Origin: Nonomuraea sp. SYSU D8015
GTDB lineage: Bacteria; Actinomycetota; Actinomycetes; Streptosporangiales; Streptosporangiaceae
Length of the DNA stretch: 64,000 nucleotides
Assembly: GCF_008065375.1 (NCBI RefSeq)
Contig: NZ_VJYI01000004.1
Location: 496,001 to 560,000, forward strand
Reading direction: 5' to 3'
Shown piece after piece: positions 34,581 to 42,884 of this stretch. The notes below the pieces were generated by a model. The model worked only from the letters and a program-made list of their open reading frames with translations, did not search any database and was not told the origin of the DNA. Position numbers and translations under genes: made by a program. The stretch's first letter is position 1. The number at the start of each line of letters is the position of its first letter.

Positions 34581-34985
34581 ATGGTGACAGGTCAGGGTTG
34601 GGCTGGTGATAGCACTCCGCCGCATCCGGCGGCTCCCCGTCCGCAGAAGCAGAGCTCCCTGGTACGGCCCTATGCCGTGACCGGGGGGCGCACCGCGCCG
34701 CGGATGAAGTTCGCCATGGAGGCACTGGTGTCCTCCGTGACGTCGGAATACCAAGACATCTCACTACTCAGTCCGGAGTATCAGGCGATCATCCAACTGA
34801 CTCGGAACGTCCGGTCGGTTGCTGAGATCTCCGCCCTTTTAAAGCAGCCCCTAGGCGTGGTCCGGGTGCTGATCGCCGATATGGCGTCGGAGGGCCTGAT
34901 CCGTGTGCACCAGCCTGCGCTGGACGCCGGAAAGCCGGACCTGAACTTGCTCGAAAGGGTGCTCAGTGGACTTCGCAGGCTCTAG
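34581..34985 (+). CDS. cvnC: Conservon 3 DUF742 protein, CvnC
   Basis: A 134-residue DUF742 protein (ATG 34581 after ACAGGAGATC). A short Pro/Ser/Gln-rich lead precedes SSLVRPYAVTGGRTAPRMKF. Then come VRSVAEISALLKQPLGVVRV, DMASEGLIRVHQPALD and LLERVLSGLRRL. The final 20 nt overlap cvnD. Codon use around 34820-34860 is less GC-rich than its neighbours (CCTTTTAAAG), a small anomaly with no clear meaning. Confidence 0.92.
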   Translation: MVTGQGWAGDSTPPHPAAPRPQKQSSLVRPYAVTGGRTAPRMKFAMEALVSSVTSEYQDISLLSPEYQAIIQLTRNVRSVAEISALLKQPLGVVRVLIADMASEGLIRVHQPALDAGKPDLNLLERVLSGLRRL

Positions 34986-35544
34986 CCCCGGCCTCACCTC
35001 GACGAAGATCGTCGTGGCCGGGGGCTTCGGCGTGGGGAAGACGACGTTCGTGGGTGCGGTCTCGGAGATCCTCCCGCTGACCACGGAAGCCGTCATGACG
35101 GACGCGTCCGCGGGCGTGGACGACGTCTCCCTCACGCCGAACAAGACGACCACGACCGTCGCCATGGACTTCGGCCGCGTCTCGCTCGACCGTGACCTGA
35201 TCCTGTACCTGTTCGGCACGCCCGGACAGCACCGCTTCTGGTTCATGTGGGACGACCTGGTACGCGGCGCCATCGGGGCCGTCGTCCTCGTCGACACCCG
35301 CCGCCTGGCCGACAGCTTCCCCGCCATCGACTACTTCGAAGAGGCGAAACTGCCGTTCGTGATCGGGGTGAACGGCTGGGACGGGCAGTTCGCGCACGAC
35401 GAGGAGGAGATCCGCGAGGCGCTGTCGATCGGCGGCCACATCCCGATCGTGCGGTTGGACGCGCGGCAGCGCGAGTCCGTCAAGGGGACCTTGATCACCT
35501 TGGTGGAGCATGCGCTGACGCGCCACATGCACACGCCCGTATAG
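34966..35544 (+). CDS. cvnD: Conservon 3 small GTPase, CvnD
   Basis: A 192-residue GTPase (GTG 34966) with MDFAGSSPGLTSTKIVVAGG, P-loop GGFGVGKT, LFGTPGQHRFWFMWDD and NGWD. It closely resembles CvnD1 and CvnD4 over the first 150 residues. The C-terminus (TRHMHTPV) is variable. An 8-bp hairpin with a 15-nt loop begins 10 nt after the stop and serves both this gene and the convergent grpB-like gene. Confidence 0.93.
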   Translation: MDFAGSSPGLTSTKIVVAGGFGVGKTTFVGAVSEILPLTTEAVMTDASAGVDDVSLTPNKTTTTVAMDFGRVSLDRDLILYLFGTPGQHRFWFMWDDLVRGAIGAVVLVDTRRLADSFPAIDYFEEAKLPFVIGVNGWDGQFAHDEEEIREALSIGGHIPIVRLDARQRESVKGTLITLVEHALTRHMHTPV

Positions 35545-35553
35545 ACACTGACC

Positions 35554-35584
35554 GCGACGCCGCTGCTCGGGGGCTAGGCGTCGC
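35554..35584. terminator. Bidirectional hairpin between cvnD3 and grpB-like gene
   Basis: GCGACGCC (35554-35561) and GGCGTCGC (35577-35584) form a perfect 8-bp stem with a 15-nt loop. The right arm includes the last codon of the convergent gene. No T-runs are present. It lies at the only boundary available to end both transcripts. Confidence 0.6.
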
Positions 35585-36146
35585 TCGGGCCCGGCCTCCA
35601 GCCGACGCTCTGGGCCCAGGTGTCCGCCTGGCGCAGGATCTCCCAGACGTACGGCTCTTTGGCCGCGACATACTTTTGCCGCTCGTCGCCGAACTCCGCC
35701 GCACACCGCCGCTTCGCACTCGCGAACTCGTCGGCTGCGGCGGGGTGGGCACGCAGGTAGTCGCGGAACAACAAGGGAAGCTGCTGGGAGAAGCTGCCGA
35801 GCTCGCGCACGTGGACGTGGGTTCGGCGGCTTCCCGGGGCCTCGCGGAAGTAGCGCTTGGTCAGCTCCGGGTTGTCCGCCCGATGCACCAGGCCGAGGGC
35901 TTCCAGCGGCGCCTTGAAGGCCTCCAGCGGCTCGAACGAGCGCACGGAGATCTGCACGTCGAGCACCGGCTTGGCGGCCAGGCCGGGGACGGATGTCGAG
36001 CCGATGTGGTCGATCCGCACCGCGACGTCGCCGAGCGCCTCGCGTAGCGTCCTGCCCAACGCGGCGAACTCCCTCGGCCAGGCCGGGTCGTAGCCGGCGA
36101 TCTCGATGCGATCTCCCATGCCTCCGATTGTGGCGTGCGGCGTCAC
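35574..36146 (-). CDS. GrpB family protein (UPF0157)
   Basis: A 190-residue protein from GTG 36146, which directly follows the stop of the upstream kinase-like gene; ATG 36119 is an alternative. The nucleotidyltransferase-like GrpB pattern is clear: IEIAGYDPAWPREFAALGRT, VRIDHIGSTSVPGLAAKPVL with DVQISV, HVHVRELGSF, FRDYLRAHPAAADEFASAKR. GrpB proteins are often fused to or next to dephospho-CoA kinase or stand alone; their reaction is not established. Reinitiation after the kinase-like gene suggests joint expression. Confidence 0.85.
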   Translation of the reverse strand: MTPHATIGGMGDRIEIAGYDPAWPREFAALGRTLREALGDVAVRIDHIGSTSVPGLAAKPVLDVQISVRSFEPLEAFKAPLEALGLVHRADNPELTKRYFREAPGSRRTHVHVRELGSFSQQLPLLFRDYLRAHPAAADEFASAKRRCAAEFGDERQKYVAAKEPYVWEILRQADTWAQSVGWRPGPSDA

Positions 36147-37217
36147 TCACGCCGTACACGTGAGCCGGAGCTTTCGGATCTCCTCCAGCGGATACGGCGT
36201 AAGCCTGCTCTCGTGCCGGAGCTTGGTGTAGAAGGCGGTCATCAGCGCGGCCGGCGGGCTGTGGCGGGCGAAGATCGCCGCGATGGCCTCCGGGACTCCC
36301 GTCGGGGGCGCGCCCGCGGCCCAGTCGCCGATGAGCGCGACGCGGTCGTCCCAGCCGAGGCCGGGGTACAGCTCGGACGCCAGCCGGTGCACCAGGTGCG
36401 TGCTCGTGTAGCAACGGTCGTAGGTGCGGTGGCGGTCGTAGAAGTCCGACTGCTCCGATGACAGGGCGAAGCGTGATGAGAGCGCCAGGCCGAAGTCGGT
36501 GAAGTAGAGGCGGCGGCCGTCGGTGAGGATGTTCTCGAAGTGGGCGTCGAAGTGCAGCAGACCCTGGGCGTTCATGAAGGAGACTCCCGCCTCCAGCTCC
36601 CCTTCCACAAGATCGCAGACCGCACCCGCGGCCTCGCCGGCTGCCCGCAACTGCGGGCCCAGCCACTCGAAGAGGTTGTGCGGGAAGTGTTCCAGGAACA
36701 GGACGAGGCTGGCGGGGGAGCGGCGGCGTGCCTCGATGCGGTCGCGGATCTCCGGGCCGCCTCCCCAGTACGCGACGGCTCCGTTCACGTCGGCCAGCTC
36801 CGGCGGGAGCGGCGGCGCGGTGTCCGGCAGCACCCGCCAGTGGTACATCAGGGGGAAGCCGGAGTACTGGCCGGCGAGCACCCAGTTCGTGGTCATGACG
36901 TGCGCCGCCAGCTCCCGCCAGGCGCCGAATCCCGGGCTGCCGATGCCGTAGTGGAATGAGGACGGGAGGCCGAAGACGTCCGCCGTGGATCGGACGTTCT
37001 CCGGCAGGAGCTCCCGTTCGGTGACGGGCACCCGTTTCACGAAGACCTGTGTCCCGGCGACCTCCAGCAGCGCCGACCTCCCGCCGATGCCCGAGCCGAG
37101 CGGAGTCGCCTTGTCGATCAGCTCGGACACCTCCTGATCGCTGTGGAGGGCGAGGGAGGTGGCCACCGCGCTGTAGGCGGACAGACGCGGCGTCGATGTG
37201 TCGTCCATTCCGTGCAC
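36147..37217 (-). CDS. Protein-kinase-fold protein, unassigned
   Basis: A 356-residue protein with a kinase-type active site: LLHFDAHFENILTDGRRLYF (the H-x-D-x4-N catalytic loop) and FTDFGLALSSRF (DFG). Upstream, QVFVKRVPVTERELLPENVR probably supplies the ATP-binding lysine. There is no clear glycine-rich loop beyond GSGIGGRSALLEVAG. This combination is seen in atypical bacterial protein or small-molecule kinases. Starts at GTG 37217 or ATG 37208 are both possible. It is followed immediately by the grpB-like gene. Substrate unknown. Confidence 0.7.
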   Translation of the reverse strand: MHGMDDTSTPRLSAYSAVATSLALHSDQEVSELIDKATPLGSGIGGRSALLEVAGTQVFVKRVPVTERELLPENVRSTADVFGLPSSFHYGIGSPGFGAWRELAAHVMTTNWVLAGQYSGFPLMYHWRVLPDTAPPLPPELADVNGAVAYWGGGPEIRDRIEARRRSPASLVLFLEHFPHNLFEWLGPQLRAAGEAAGAVCDLVEGELEAGVSFMNAQGLLHFDAHFENILTDGRRLYFTDFGLALSSRFALSSEQSDFYDRHRTYDRCYTSTHLVHRLASELYPGLGWDDRVALIGDWAAGAPPTGVPEAIAAIFARHSPPAALMTAFYTKLRHESRLTPYPLEEIRKLRLTCTA

Positions 37218-37275
37218 TCTAGATCGTCACGTAAACGGTTGGTCATGGCCGCGGTCGGCCGAGGATCCTGGGTGG

Positions 37276-37980
37276 GTGTCGCGGAGCTCCTTGGATCGGG
37301 CCCGTCGGTTGTGGGCGGACCTGGCGCGGGTCCCCGTCGTGTTCCCCGAGCGCGGCGAGGCGAGCGTCGTCGCCTCGCCCGGCTCGTGGATGTGCCCGCC
37401 GGGATGGGCCGGCATCGTCGCCCTGGACGGCGCGCTCCTGGCCACCGTGCCCGAGCCGGGCATGGTCGAGCCGTTGCGCGGGGCGCTGCTCCGGCACCTC
37501 GACCTCGATCTCGCCCGGCTGGCGCGGCGGCTGCCGGTGCGGGAGGTCTTGGGGCCGGCTGCGCTGGCGTACCTCGATGACGACGACTTCGTCGCCGCCC
37601 ATGGCGAGGTCGAGATCCTTCCTGCGGGACATCCGGACGTCCTGGCCCTGATCGCCTCGGTGGACGAACGGGACGCCGCCGAGTGCGGCCTGGAGGAGGT
37701 CGACTCGCCGGTCTTCGTGCTTCGGGAAGGGCGTGAGGTGATCGCCGCGTCCGGCCATCGGACGTGGCTGGACACGGCGGCGCACCTTTCCGTCCTGACC
37801 GCTTCGGGGCATCGGGGGCGTGGGCTGGCTCGTATGGTGGCCTCGGCGGCGGTGGCGCACGCGCTGGGCAAGGGTTTGCTGCCGCAGTGGAGAGCACGCC
37901 CGGAGGCGTCACGACGAGTCGCCCGAGCCCTGGGTTTCCAGGAGTACGGCGAGCAGATCAGCGTCCACTTGACGACCTGA
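37276..37980 (+). CDS. GNAT-family N-acetyltransferase
   Basis: A 234-residue protein from GTG 37276; a longer version from 37198 is possible but overlaps the start of the divergent kinase-like gene. The C-terminal half has the acetyl-CoA pattern HLSVLTASGHRGRGLARMVA (about residues 175-195) followed by HALGKGLLPQWRARPEASRR and ARALGFQEYGEQISV, typical of FR47-like GNAT enzymes. The N-terminal half lacks a recognisable motif. The acceptor is unknown. It converges with the YCII-type gene 13 nt away. Confidence 0.75.
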   Translation: MSRSSLDRARRLWADLARVPVVFPERGEASVVASPGSWMCPPGWAGIVALDGALLATVPEPGMVEPLRGALLRHLDLDLARLARRLPVREVLGPAALAYLDDDDFVAAHGEVEILPAGHPDVLALIASVDERDAAECGLEEVDSPVFVLREGREVIAASGHRTWLDTAAHLSVLTASGHRGRGLARMVASAAVAHALGKGLLPQWRARPEASRRVARALGFQEYGEQISVHLTT

Positions 37981-37993
37981 CCCGCCGCCGGTC

Positions 37994-38353
37994 TCAGCCC
38001 GGAGACGGGAGTTCGTGGCAGCGGCGCACCTCCACGGGCTCGCCCGCGCCGGCGACGATCTGACGGGCGAGCTCGAGCGCTCGCGCCTCGTCGGCGACGT
38101 CCACCAGCCACCACCCGGCCAGCGACTGGGCGGGCTCGGCGATCGTGCCGTCCCGCGTGGTCACCGCGCCGTCCTCCAAACTGACGACCTTCGCGTTCGG
38201 CGCGAGCACCAGCCCCTCCTCAGCCACCAGCTCACCGGACTCCCTCAGCCCGGCGGTGAACTCGATCATGAACTTGATCATCTGCTGGACCCATTCCTGA
38301 GACCTGGTGCTCAGGGCGGACTCGTCGCCGAACTGCATCAGCATGTATCTCAT
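37994..38353 (-). CDS. YCII-related domain protein
   Basis: A 119-residue YCII/DGPF-type protein starting MRYMLMQFGDESALSTRSQE, with GWWLVDVADEARALELARQI near the C-terminus. It is last in a four-gene chain arsR - DinB-like - AHSA1-like - YCII in which each gene overlaps the next by 4-13 nt. Such chains are common in actinomycetes, but the biochemical role of the YCII member is unknown. Confidence 0.85.
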   Translation of the reverse strand: MRYMLMQFGDESALSTRSQEWVQQMIKFMIEFTAGLRESGELVAEEGLVLAPNAKVVSLEDGAVTTRDGTIAEPAQSLAGWWLVDVADEARALELARQIVAGAGEPVEVRRCHELPSPG

Positions 38354-38841
38354 GAGATTCCCTTCTCGGTCAGCACGGCGTCGAGCCGCTCGTATCCCTC
38401 GGCGACGCCGCGGGCCATGGGGGAGGCGATCACCAGGTCACGCACCTGCCTCGAGGCGAACAGGTGGGTCGTGGTGAGCGTGGTCGTGCCGTCCTGCTCG
38501 TTGAAGTCGTGGCTGACCAGCGACTCGCCGGGATACCAGTGGTCGTCGAACGACTCGGTGTAGGAAAGCCGCGACGGGTCGGCGATCTCGCGGTAGAGGC
38601 CGCCCGAGGCCATGGTGGCGCCGCCGGGACCATGCCAGACGAACCGCCAGGCGCCGCCCACCCGCAGGTCGATCCGGGCCTCGACGATGTCCCAGCCCTT
38701 CGCGCCGTACCAGCGGGCGATCAGCTCCGGCCGGGTCCACGCGGCGAAGACCAGGCGGCGGGGCGCGTCGAACGACCGCGTCATGACGATCGCGCGATCC
38801 GACGGCGTCGCCACCGTCACCGACGTGGTCACGGCCGCCAC
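38350..38841 (-). CDS. SRPBCC (AHSA1-like) protein
   Basis: A 163-residue START-fold protein with the Aha1-like opening VMTRSFDAPRRLVFAAWTRP, ELIARWYGAKGWDIVEARID, GGAWRFVWHGPGG, and a C-terminal helix around GVAEGYERLDAVL. These proteins bind hydrophobic ligands and frequently sit behind an ArsR regulator, as here. GTG start at 38841, overlapping the upstream DinB-like gene by 13 nt. Ligand unknown. Confidence 0.88.
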   Translation of the reverse strand: MAAVTTSVTVATPSDRAIVMTRSFDAPRRLVFAAWTRPELIARWYGAKGWDIVEARIDLRVGGAWRFVWHGPGGATMASGGLYREIADPSRLSYTESFDDHWYPGESLVSHDFNEQDGTTTLTTTHLFASRQVRDLVIASPMARGVAEGYERLDAVLTEKGIS

Positions 38842-39425
38842 CGCGGATCCCTGCCGATGAAGGCCAGCAGCTTGTCCTGGGCGGGGGCGTCATCCTCGAC
38901 CTTCACCTCCGGGCCGAACACCTCGATCCCCGGCCCGAACGCGCCCGGCGTGCGGAACTTCTCCAGCAGCTCGCCGGGGAGCGCCCGCATGGCCGCCCAG
39001 GCCCGCTCGACGTCCTCCGGCTCCATGGTGTCGTCCTGGGAGGTGGCCCTGGCGAGATCCCAGCCGTGCAGCGGGAGGTCCTCGCTGACGACCTGATCGA
39101 TGTGCTGCTCCGCCGTCATCCTGCCGGTGGGCGTGTCGCACTCCTGGCCGGCGAGCGACGGGTCGGCCAGGATCGCCTCGACGTCCGCGCGGGCGGCGCG
39201 GAAGGCCGCCACCGGGTCGTCGTCCACCGACGGCGCCGGGCTCAGGGAACGGCCGAAGGGCCGCACCATCGCCTCGTGCATGTCCACGATGTGCCGTACG
39301 ACGTCCCTGGCCGTCCACTTCTCGCACGGCGACGGGTTCGACCACTGGTCCGGGCGGACCGACACGACCTTGCGTTCGAACGCGTCGGCCCGGCGCCGGT
39401 AGCGGTCGGCTGCTTCACTGCTCAC
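38829..39425 (-). CDS. TIGR03086-type DinB/maleylpyruvate-isomerase-fold metal-binding protein
   Basis: A 198-residue four-helix protein. It has PDQWSNPSPCEKWTARDVVR followed by HIVDMHEAMVRPF, and later DLPLHGWDLARAT; the three histidines (in VVRHIVDMH and LHGWD) fit the metal site of the DinB-like/mycothiol-dependent group. GTG 39425 lies 11 nt inside the end of the arsR gene. The substrate is unknown; mycothiol-linked chemistry is a family possibility, not shown here. Confidence 0.82.
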   Translation of the reverse strand: MSSEAADRYRRRADAFERKVVSVRPDQWSNPSPCEKWTARDVVRHIVDMHEAMVRPFGRSLSPAPSVDDDPVAAFRAARADVEAILADPSLAGQECDTPTGRMTAEQHIDQVVSEDLPLHGWDLARATSQDDTMEPEDVERAWAAMRALPGELLEKFRTPGAFGPGIEVFGPEVKVEDDAPAQDKLLAFIGRDPRWRP

Positions 39426-39756
39426 GATTGTCCCTTTCCTTCAGCTCGTCGAGGAGGGTGTCGAGGTTCCGGTAGCGGCTCTCCCAGAGGTCCCGGTAGT
39501 CCTCCAGCCAGTCGGTGGCCTCCTGGAGCGCGCCGGCCTCCAGACGGCAGGGCCGCCGCTGCCGGTCCCGGCCCCGGGAGATCAGCCCGGCCCGCTCCAG
39601 GACCTTCAGGTGCTTGGAGATCGCCGGCTGGGTCATGGCGAACGGCTCCGCCAACTCCGTCACGGTGGCCTCACCTGACTTGAGCCGCGCCAGGATCGCG
39701 CGGCGGGTCGGGTCGGCGAGCGCTGCGAAGACGGCATCCAGGCTTTCGGCAGTCAC
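39415..39756 (-). CDS. ArsR-family regulator
   Basis: A 113-residue winged-helix regulator: SLDAVFAALADPTRRAILAR, EATVTELAEPFAMTQPAISK, HLKVLERAGLISRGRDRQRR. It belongs to the AHSA1-associated ArsR group that lacks the classic ELCVCDL metal site. GTG 39756 has no ribosome site and lies close to predicted promoter elements, so the mRNA may be leaderless or nearly so. It heads the operon 39756-37994 and an inverted repeat over its promoter suggests autoregulation. Confidence 0.88.
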   Translation of the reverse strand: MTAESLDAVFAALADPTRRAILARLKSGEATVTELAEPFAMTQPAISKHLKVLERAGLISRGRDRQRRPCRLEAGALQEATDWLEDYRDLWESRYRNLDTLLDELKERDNREQ

Positions 39757-39758
39757 AT

Positions 39759-39791
39759 AACCAAGTATTAATATAACCGACTGGTTGTCAA
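39759..39791 (-). promoter_or_regulatory. arsR operon promoter with overlapping inverted repeat
   Basis: On the - strand TTGACA (39786-39791) is a perfect -35. An AT-rich TTATATTAATAC follows 8-19 nt later and provides candidate -10 sequences. AACCA (39759-39763) and TGGTT (39782-39786) form an inverted repeat across this promoter, a plausible ArsR operator. The AT-rich patch stands out in this GC-rich window. Confidence 0.6.
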
Positions 39792-39864
39792 ACAGTGCCG
39801 GCTCCGATGCCTTTGGGCGTTCTTCAGCGGATTGCAACCGGCATTCCCACGATGGCGGAGCGCA

Positions 39865-41472
39865 TTGCTGATCTTCTCGGGGAGGTTTCACCTTGCGCGC
39901 TTCCGGCACGACCGGCTGTGCCTCGTCATCGCCCTGCTCAGCGGGTGCGCCGCCGCCCAGCAGCAGTCGCCGCCGCCCACCGCGGCGAAGGAGCCGACGT
40001 CCCAGTCACCCCCGCCGACGACGGCGACGGCCACGCCCGGGGGCTTCACCCGCAAGGGGGTCGTCGGTCAGACCGAGATCGATCTCGAGGTCAAGGCCGT
40101 CGAACGCCACCGCGACCTGACCGCGCTCAAGATGGAGATCGTCAGCGTCTCGCACGATTACCGGACCCCGGAGTTCGGGTACTCCGTCGTGATTCCCACG
40201 GACTTCGCCAAGTTCTGGCTCGTGGACCCGGTCAACAAGAAGATCTACTTCACCTTGCGGGAGAGCGACAAGGAGAAGGCGTTCGGGACCAGGAGCGTGA
40301 ACGCGTACGGCAACATCGAGTCGTTCCGCAAAGGCGTGCGCTATCCGGTCGAGGTGTACTTCCCGCCGCTGCCGCCCGACGTCAAGACGGTCACCGTGAT
40401 CGCCGCCGAGGGGCTCGGCGAGCTGACCGGGATCCCGGTCACCGACGGCGCGCCCGCGCCGGTCGCCAAGCCGAGGCAGGAGGGCGCCCCGGAGCCGGGC
40501 GGCCCGCCCTTCCAGTGGCCGGTGATGCTCCCGACCGGGGACCACTGGGCCTACACGGACGACATCCAGGAGTACGTGGAGCGTCCAGAGCGCTCGGTCA
40601 CCCAGAAGGGCGAGGAGGAGACCGTCGCCCTGCGTACCGACGTGTTGTTCGCCTTCGACAAGGCCACGCTGTCGCCGAAGGCGGCCGCGGTGCTGGACGA
40701 GGTGGCGCGCGAGACGCGTGAGCGCGCCGACCCGGCCAAGCCGCCGGTCGTCATCGAGGGCCACACCGACAGCAAGGGCGAGGACGCCTACAACCGGGAC
40801 CTCTCGGTGCGGCGGGCGCAGGTCGTGCGGGACCACCTGGCGCGCGAGCTCGGCGACGACTACACCTACGAGGTCGCGGGCAAGGGCGAGAGCGAGCCGA
40901 TCGCCAAGAACACCACGCCGGACGGCGCCGACAACCCGGAGGGGCGGGCCCGCAACCGGCGGGTGGAGATCTCGTACAAGGTGAAGAACCGGACCCCGGA
41001 CGTCACGACCACCGTGTCGCCGTCGACGCAGCCCGGGGGCATGGCCGAGCCCGCGCCGCTCCGCAACGACCTGGGCCCGGTGGTGGGCAGCATCACCCGG
41101 GGCGACCTCCGCCTGGACGTCCACCCCCTCTACCGGGACGGGGCCTTCCTCGTGGCGCCGTTCGCGATCACGAACAACGACGACTCCTTCGTCGTGCCGG
41201 TGCCGCAGCCGTTCAGCGCGGTTTTCGCCCACGAGTTCGCCGCCGGGGCCGCCTACAGCGGGATCACCCTGGTCGACGAGGGCACCAAGGCGCGGTACTA
41301 CGGCACGCGGGTGAGCGACCGGTTCTGGGTGCAGAACCAGGTCACCACGATCCCCGAGGGCGCCACCCAGCGGGGCTTCGTCTACTTCCCGGCGCCGCCG
41401 GAGGGGACGAAGTCGATGACGTTCGAGGTCAAGGACCTGGGCACGGTGAAGAACGTGCCCATCGTCGGCTAA
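39865..41472 (+). CDS. OmpA-family lipoprotein
   Basis: A protein of about 535 residues with a C-terminal-type OmpA peptidoglycan-binding domain in its middle: TDVLFAFDKATLSPKAAAVL, PVVIEGHTDSKGEDAYNRDL, VRRAQVVRDHLA, and EGRARNRRVEISYKV, containing the Asp and Arg that bind diaminopimelate. It is followed by about 150 residues of unassigned beta-rich sequence. The N-terminus has a lipobox (LLSGC) after RLCLVIALL, suggesting an exported lipoprotein. The start is uncertain: TTG 39865 is in frame with GGAG before it, while the best ribosome site (GGGGAGG) serves a TTG at 39893 in a different frame. A one-base shift near 39893-39915 is possible. Probably anchors the envelope to peptidoglycan. 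Confidence 0.75.
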   Translation: MLIFSGRFHLARFRHDRLCLVIALLSGCAAAQQQSPPPTAAKEPTSQSPPPTTATATPGGFTRKGVVGQTEIDLEVKAVERHRDLTALKMEIVSVSHDYRTPEFGYSVVIPTDFAKFWLVDPVNKKIYFTLRESDKEKAFGTRSVNAYGNIESFRKGVRYPVEVYFPPLPPDVKTVTVIAAEGLGELTGIPVTDGAPAPVAKPRQEGAPEPGGPPFQWPVMLPTGDHWAYTDDIQEYVERPERSVTQKGEEETVALRTDVLFAFDKATLSPKAAAVLDEVARETRERADPAKPPVVIEGHTDSKGEDAYNRDLSVRRAQVVRDHLARELGDDYTYEVAGKGESEPIAKNTTPDGADNPEGRARNRRVEISYKVKNRTPDVTTTVSPSTQPGGMAEPAPLRNDLGPVVGSITRGDLRLDVHPLYRDGAFLVAPFAITNNDDSFVVPVPQPFSAVFAHEFAAGAAYSGITLVDEGTKARYYGTRVSDRFWVQNQVTTIPEGATQRGFVYFPAPPEGTKSMTFEVKDLGTVKNVPIVG

Positions 41473-41508
41473 CCGCCCGGGCCAACGCGCCGGCCCCCAA
41501 TCGACTGC

Positions 41509-42241
41509 TCACTTGACGACGCGCTGAAGCAGGAGGGACACGAAGCCGAGCACGCCCCGGTAGCCATTGAGCCACAGGTCCCGGTGCTCCCTCATGACCG
41601 CGAGCGCCTGGTCGCCGTCGGGGCCGGGGTTGGCGGCGGCCCAGCGGGCCAGCGTGCCGGTCCACGAGAACACGTACTCGTGCCATTCGGCCGGATCGCT
41701 CACGTGGCCGTGGACGGTCAGCCAGCCGCCGGACTCGGCCGCCACCGTGCCCGCCAGATCCGGGAACGCGCCGATGGCCTCGACGAGGTCCGGAGTGGGA
41801 GGCCGTTCCCAGAAACCTTCACCGACCAGCGCCAGCCCGCCCGGACGGACGAACGCGGAGATCGCGTCCATGGTCTCCTTCAGCCCGCCGAAGGCGTGGG
41901 TGGCGCCCACGCAGAGCACCAGGTCGTACGGCTTCGTGGCGGAGAACTCGGTGGCCGGCGTCTGGTGCAGCGACAGGCGGCCGGTCAGGCCGCGGGCGGC
42001 GGCCGCCTGCTCCGCCGCCGAGAGGGCGTGCGAGGAGATGTCCACCCCGTCGGCCACGGCCGAGGGGACGAGCTCCAGCGCCCGCAGCGACCAGACGGCC
42101 TCGCCGCACCCCAGATCGAGCACGCGGGCGCCCTCGGGAAGGGCCGCCCGGCGCAGCAGCCGGTCGAGGGTCGTCGCCGAGACGGGGGGCGGCGATCGGG
42201 TGGTCGCGGTGTGCGATGGCGCTGAGCTGCTCTCGATCCAT
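41509..42241 (-). pseudogene. Class I SAM-dependent methyltransferase, apparent frameshift near the N-terminus
   Basis: From GTG 42123 to the stop at 41509 there are 204 codons of a SAM methyltransferase with motif I VLDLGCGEAVWSLRALELV, PYDLVLCVGATHAFGG and FVRPGGLALVGEGFWERP. The true N-terminus appears to start at ATG 42241 (GGAAGG upstream) as MDREQLSAIAHRDHPIAAP, but after that the frame is wrong. Removing one base from the run of six G (42184-42189, + strand) joins it to VSATTLDRLLRRAALPEGAR and into motif I. It is therefore either a recent inactivating frameshift or a homopolymer sequencing error. The methyl acceptor is unknown. Confidence 0.8.
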
Positions 42242-42383
42242 GCCGATCATCCTTCCGCACACCTCCCGGGCCGGGTCGACGGATTAACCGCCGGCGGCCA
42301 TCACCGGTCCTGCCCGGATCCCAGAGAGGGCCAGATGTACCGGCCTCCTTCCCTCCGAGATCAGACTGTCGGAGGACGGTGTC

Positions 42384-42872
42384 ATGATCGGTCGCATGCC
42401 GATTCCCAGAGCCGTCGCCGTGGTCGTCGACGGGCCCCGAGTGCTGATCATCAAGCGCTTTCTCCGACAGGGCCGCTCCGAGGGATGCGCCATGTGCGAC
42501 GCGGACGGTTGGCGCGGGCCGATGTGCCCGGGGCACCACTACGCCGTCCTGCCCGGTGGCCACGTCGAGGAGGGCGAGAGCGCGGAGACGGCGGCGTTGC
42601 GCGAGCTCAACGAGGAGACGACGTTGGAGGGCAGCATCGATCGGCTGTTGTGGACGGGACGGCACAACCGCCGCCCGGCCTCCTATTTCCTCGTGGCGGA
42701 CGTCAAGGGCACGCCGGTCCTCTCCGGGGTGGAGGCCGAGGTGCAGGGGCCGGACAACACCTTCGAGCTCATGTGGGTGACGGCCGACGAGTTCGACCGG
42801 CTCAACCTGCATCCGTCCGACATCCGTGAGCCGCTGACGGCGTTGCTGCGGCACGGCGGCGGATCCCAGTGA
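42384..42872 (+). CDS. NUDIX hydrolase with a Cys-rich insert
   Basis: A 162-residue NUDIX protein (ATG 42384). The Nudix box GGHVEEGESAETAALRELNE-E is complete, with the catalytic REL..EE. Between the first strands lies CAMCDADGWRGPMCPGHHYA, a C-x2-C plus C-x2-HH arrangement that could bind zinc; most NUDIX hydrolases lack this. It should hydrolyse a nucleoside-diphosphate derivative. It is divergent from the frameshifted methyltransferase gene, and the 142-nt spacer shows nothing else recognisable. Confidence 0.87.
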   Translation: MIGRMPIPRAVAVVVDGPRVLIIKRFLRQGRSEGCAMCDADGWRGPMCPGHHYAVLPGGHVEEGESAETAALRELNEETTLEGSIDRLLWTGRHNRRPASYFLVADVKGTPVLSGVEAEVQGPDNTFELMWVTADEFDRLNLHPSDIREPLTALLRHGGGSQ

Positions 42873-42884
42873 GCCGGGACCGGC

